A stretch of DNA of 64,000 bases from Sapria himalayana (Eukaryota > Streptophyta > Magnoliopsida > Malpighiales > Rafflesiaceae): assembly GCA_029783825.1 (NCBI GenBank), contig JAREIK010017138.1, positions 1 to 64,000 of the forward strand, in the 5' to 3' direction. Below, in pieces: positions 62,979 to 64,000 of the stretch. The notes under the pieces were generated by a model that saw only the letters and a program-made list of their open reading frames with translations, was not told the DNA's origin and searched no databases. How positions within the stretch are numbered: the stretch's first letter is position 1; every line of letters begins with the position of its first letter. Made by a program: the position numbers and the translations under genes.

Positions 62979-64000
62979 TAGATAGACAAATAGAAAGAAA
63001 GATAGATAAAAAGATACATAGATAGACAAATAGATATGAATAAAAATAGAATGATAGATAGAAAGATAAATTAAAGATAGATAGATAGATGAATAGATAG
63101 ATAAATAGACAGATAAATAGACAGATAGAAAGAGAGATAGATAGACAAATAGATAGAATGATAGATACACAGATAGATAGACATATACGATAGACATATA
63201 GATTAAATAATAGATTTATAGATAGATATATAAATAGATAGATAGATAGATTTTACAAATAGTTAGATTGATTGATTGATTGACATATAGATAAATAGAT
63301 TGATAGACAGAAAGATAGACTAATAGATAGATAATAAATATACAAAGAGATTGATAGATAGTTATACAAATAGATATACAAATAGTTGGATAGAAAGAAA
63401 GATAGATAGATAAAGAGATTGATTTATTGATTGATATATTATTAAATAGACCGATAGATTGATAGATTGATAGATAAAAATATAGAAAGATAGATAGATA
63501 GTTTGATAAAAATATATATAGAAATATAAAGATAGTCGGATAAATAGATAGATAAATATAATATTATTTAGTCAAATAGACAGATTGATATACAAATAGA
63601 TAAATAGATAAATTGACATATAGGAATACAGAAAGATAGATATATATTTAGCAAATATATCGACATATAGATAGACTTATACATAGATGGATATAGTTTG
63701 ATAGATATATAGATAGATAGATAAATAAAAATATTTATAGATACATAGATAGATATATAAATAGATATATACAAATAGATAGAAAAATAGACAGTAGATA
63801 GATAGATTGATAGATGGATAGAAAGAAAGATATATTAATAGATAGATAGATAGATATAAATATTATTAGATAGATAGATAGATAAACATATAGTTACATT
63901 AATAAATAGATAGATATATTTATAAATAGATAGAGAGATTCATACATAGATAGATTGACAAACATATAGATAGATAAATAAATAGATAGATAGATAGATA

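Larger units (their letters stand above)
48256..64000 (-). repeat. Degenerate TAGA array, right outer
   Basis: More than 15.7 kb of imperfect TAGA repeat running off the window end. The portion to 56533 mirrors 1-8126; the rest has no partner inside the window. It contains several local tandem amplifications, listed separately, and TA microsatellites near 51606-51636, 54806-54832, 55672-55695 and 56535-56570. No gene, RNA or transposon is visible in it. Confidence 0.95.

Noticed and set aside
29291..64000. CRISPR-like spaced repeats in the arrays
   Set aside because: Repeat units are variable tetramer mixtures without constant repeats or unique spacers, in a eukaryotic context.

Overview
This window is AT-rich nuclear DNA from a eukaryote, most probably a flowering plant. 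Three things point that way: a plant-type hAT transposase relic, a plant Ptta/En-Spm (CACTA) transposase relic, and decayed pieces of plant genes that keep GT-AG introns (cytosolic pyruvate kinase, tripeptidyl peptidase II, diaminopimelate epimerase, an SWIB-domain protein, an enhancer-of-polycomb-like protein). I found no intact protein-coding gene, no tRNA or rRNA and no CRISPR array. The long reading frames rich in Ser-Ile-Tyr-Leu are translations of a tetranucleotide satellite and are not genes.

The main architecture is a giant inverted repeat. Bases 1-20868 reappear in reverse complement at 35742-56533, around a 14,873-bp single-copy spacer. The left arm runs off the window start, so the true arm is longer than 20.8 kb.

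From its outer end inward, each arm holds: (1) a long degenerate TCTA/TAGA array; (2) a decayed CACTA element with a Ptta/En-Spm transposase pseudogene; (3) a decayed hAT element; (4) a second TCTA/TAGA array of opposite strand polarity; (5) a 1.8-kb patchwork of exon fragments from at least three unrelated genes on one strand (SWIB, an unrecognised two-exon piece, TPP2, DAPF); (6) about 2 kb of very AT-rich tandem repeat with higher-order units; (7) a fragment of an enhancer-of-polycomb-like gene. The inner boundary of the inverted repeat cuts through an exon of that last fragment. It is continuous on the left and truncated on the right, so the right junction is the rearranged one.

The spacer starts with the rest of that exon. 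It continues with AT-rich sequence and an eight-exon pyruvate kinase pseudogene (23018-25405), then dispersed palindromic GTATATAC-type repeats, a 21-bp minisatellite and a further TAGA array (29291-35741). The outer right array continues to the window end with local tandem amplifications.

Nothing here works together as a pathway or operon. The region reads as repeat-rich, rearranged heterochromatin-like DNA that collected transposons and gene fragments and then underwent a large inverted duplication. The arms differ mainly by short indels, many in homopolymers, and by repeat copy number. A real recent duplication and an assembly problem both need to be considered.
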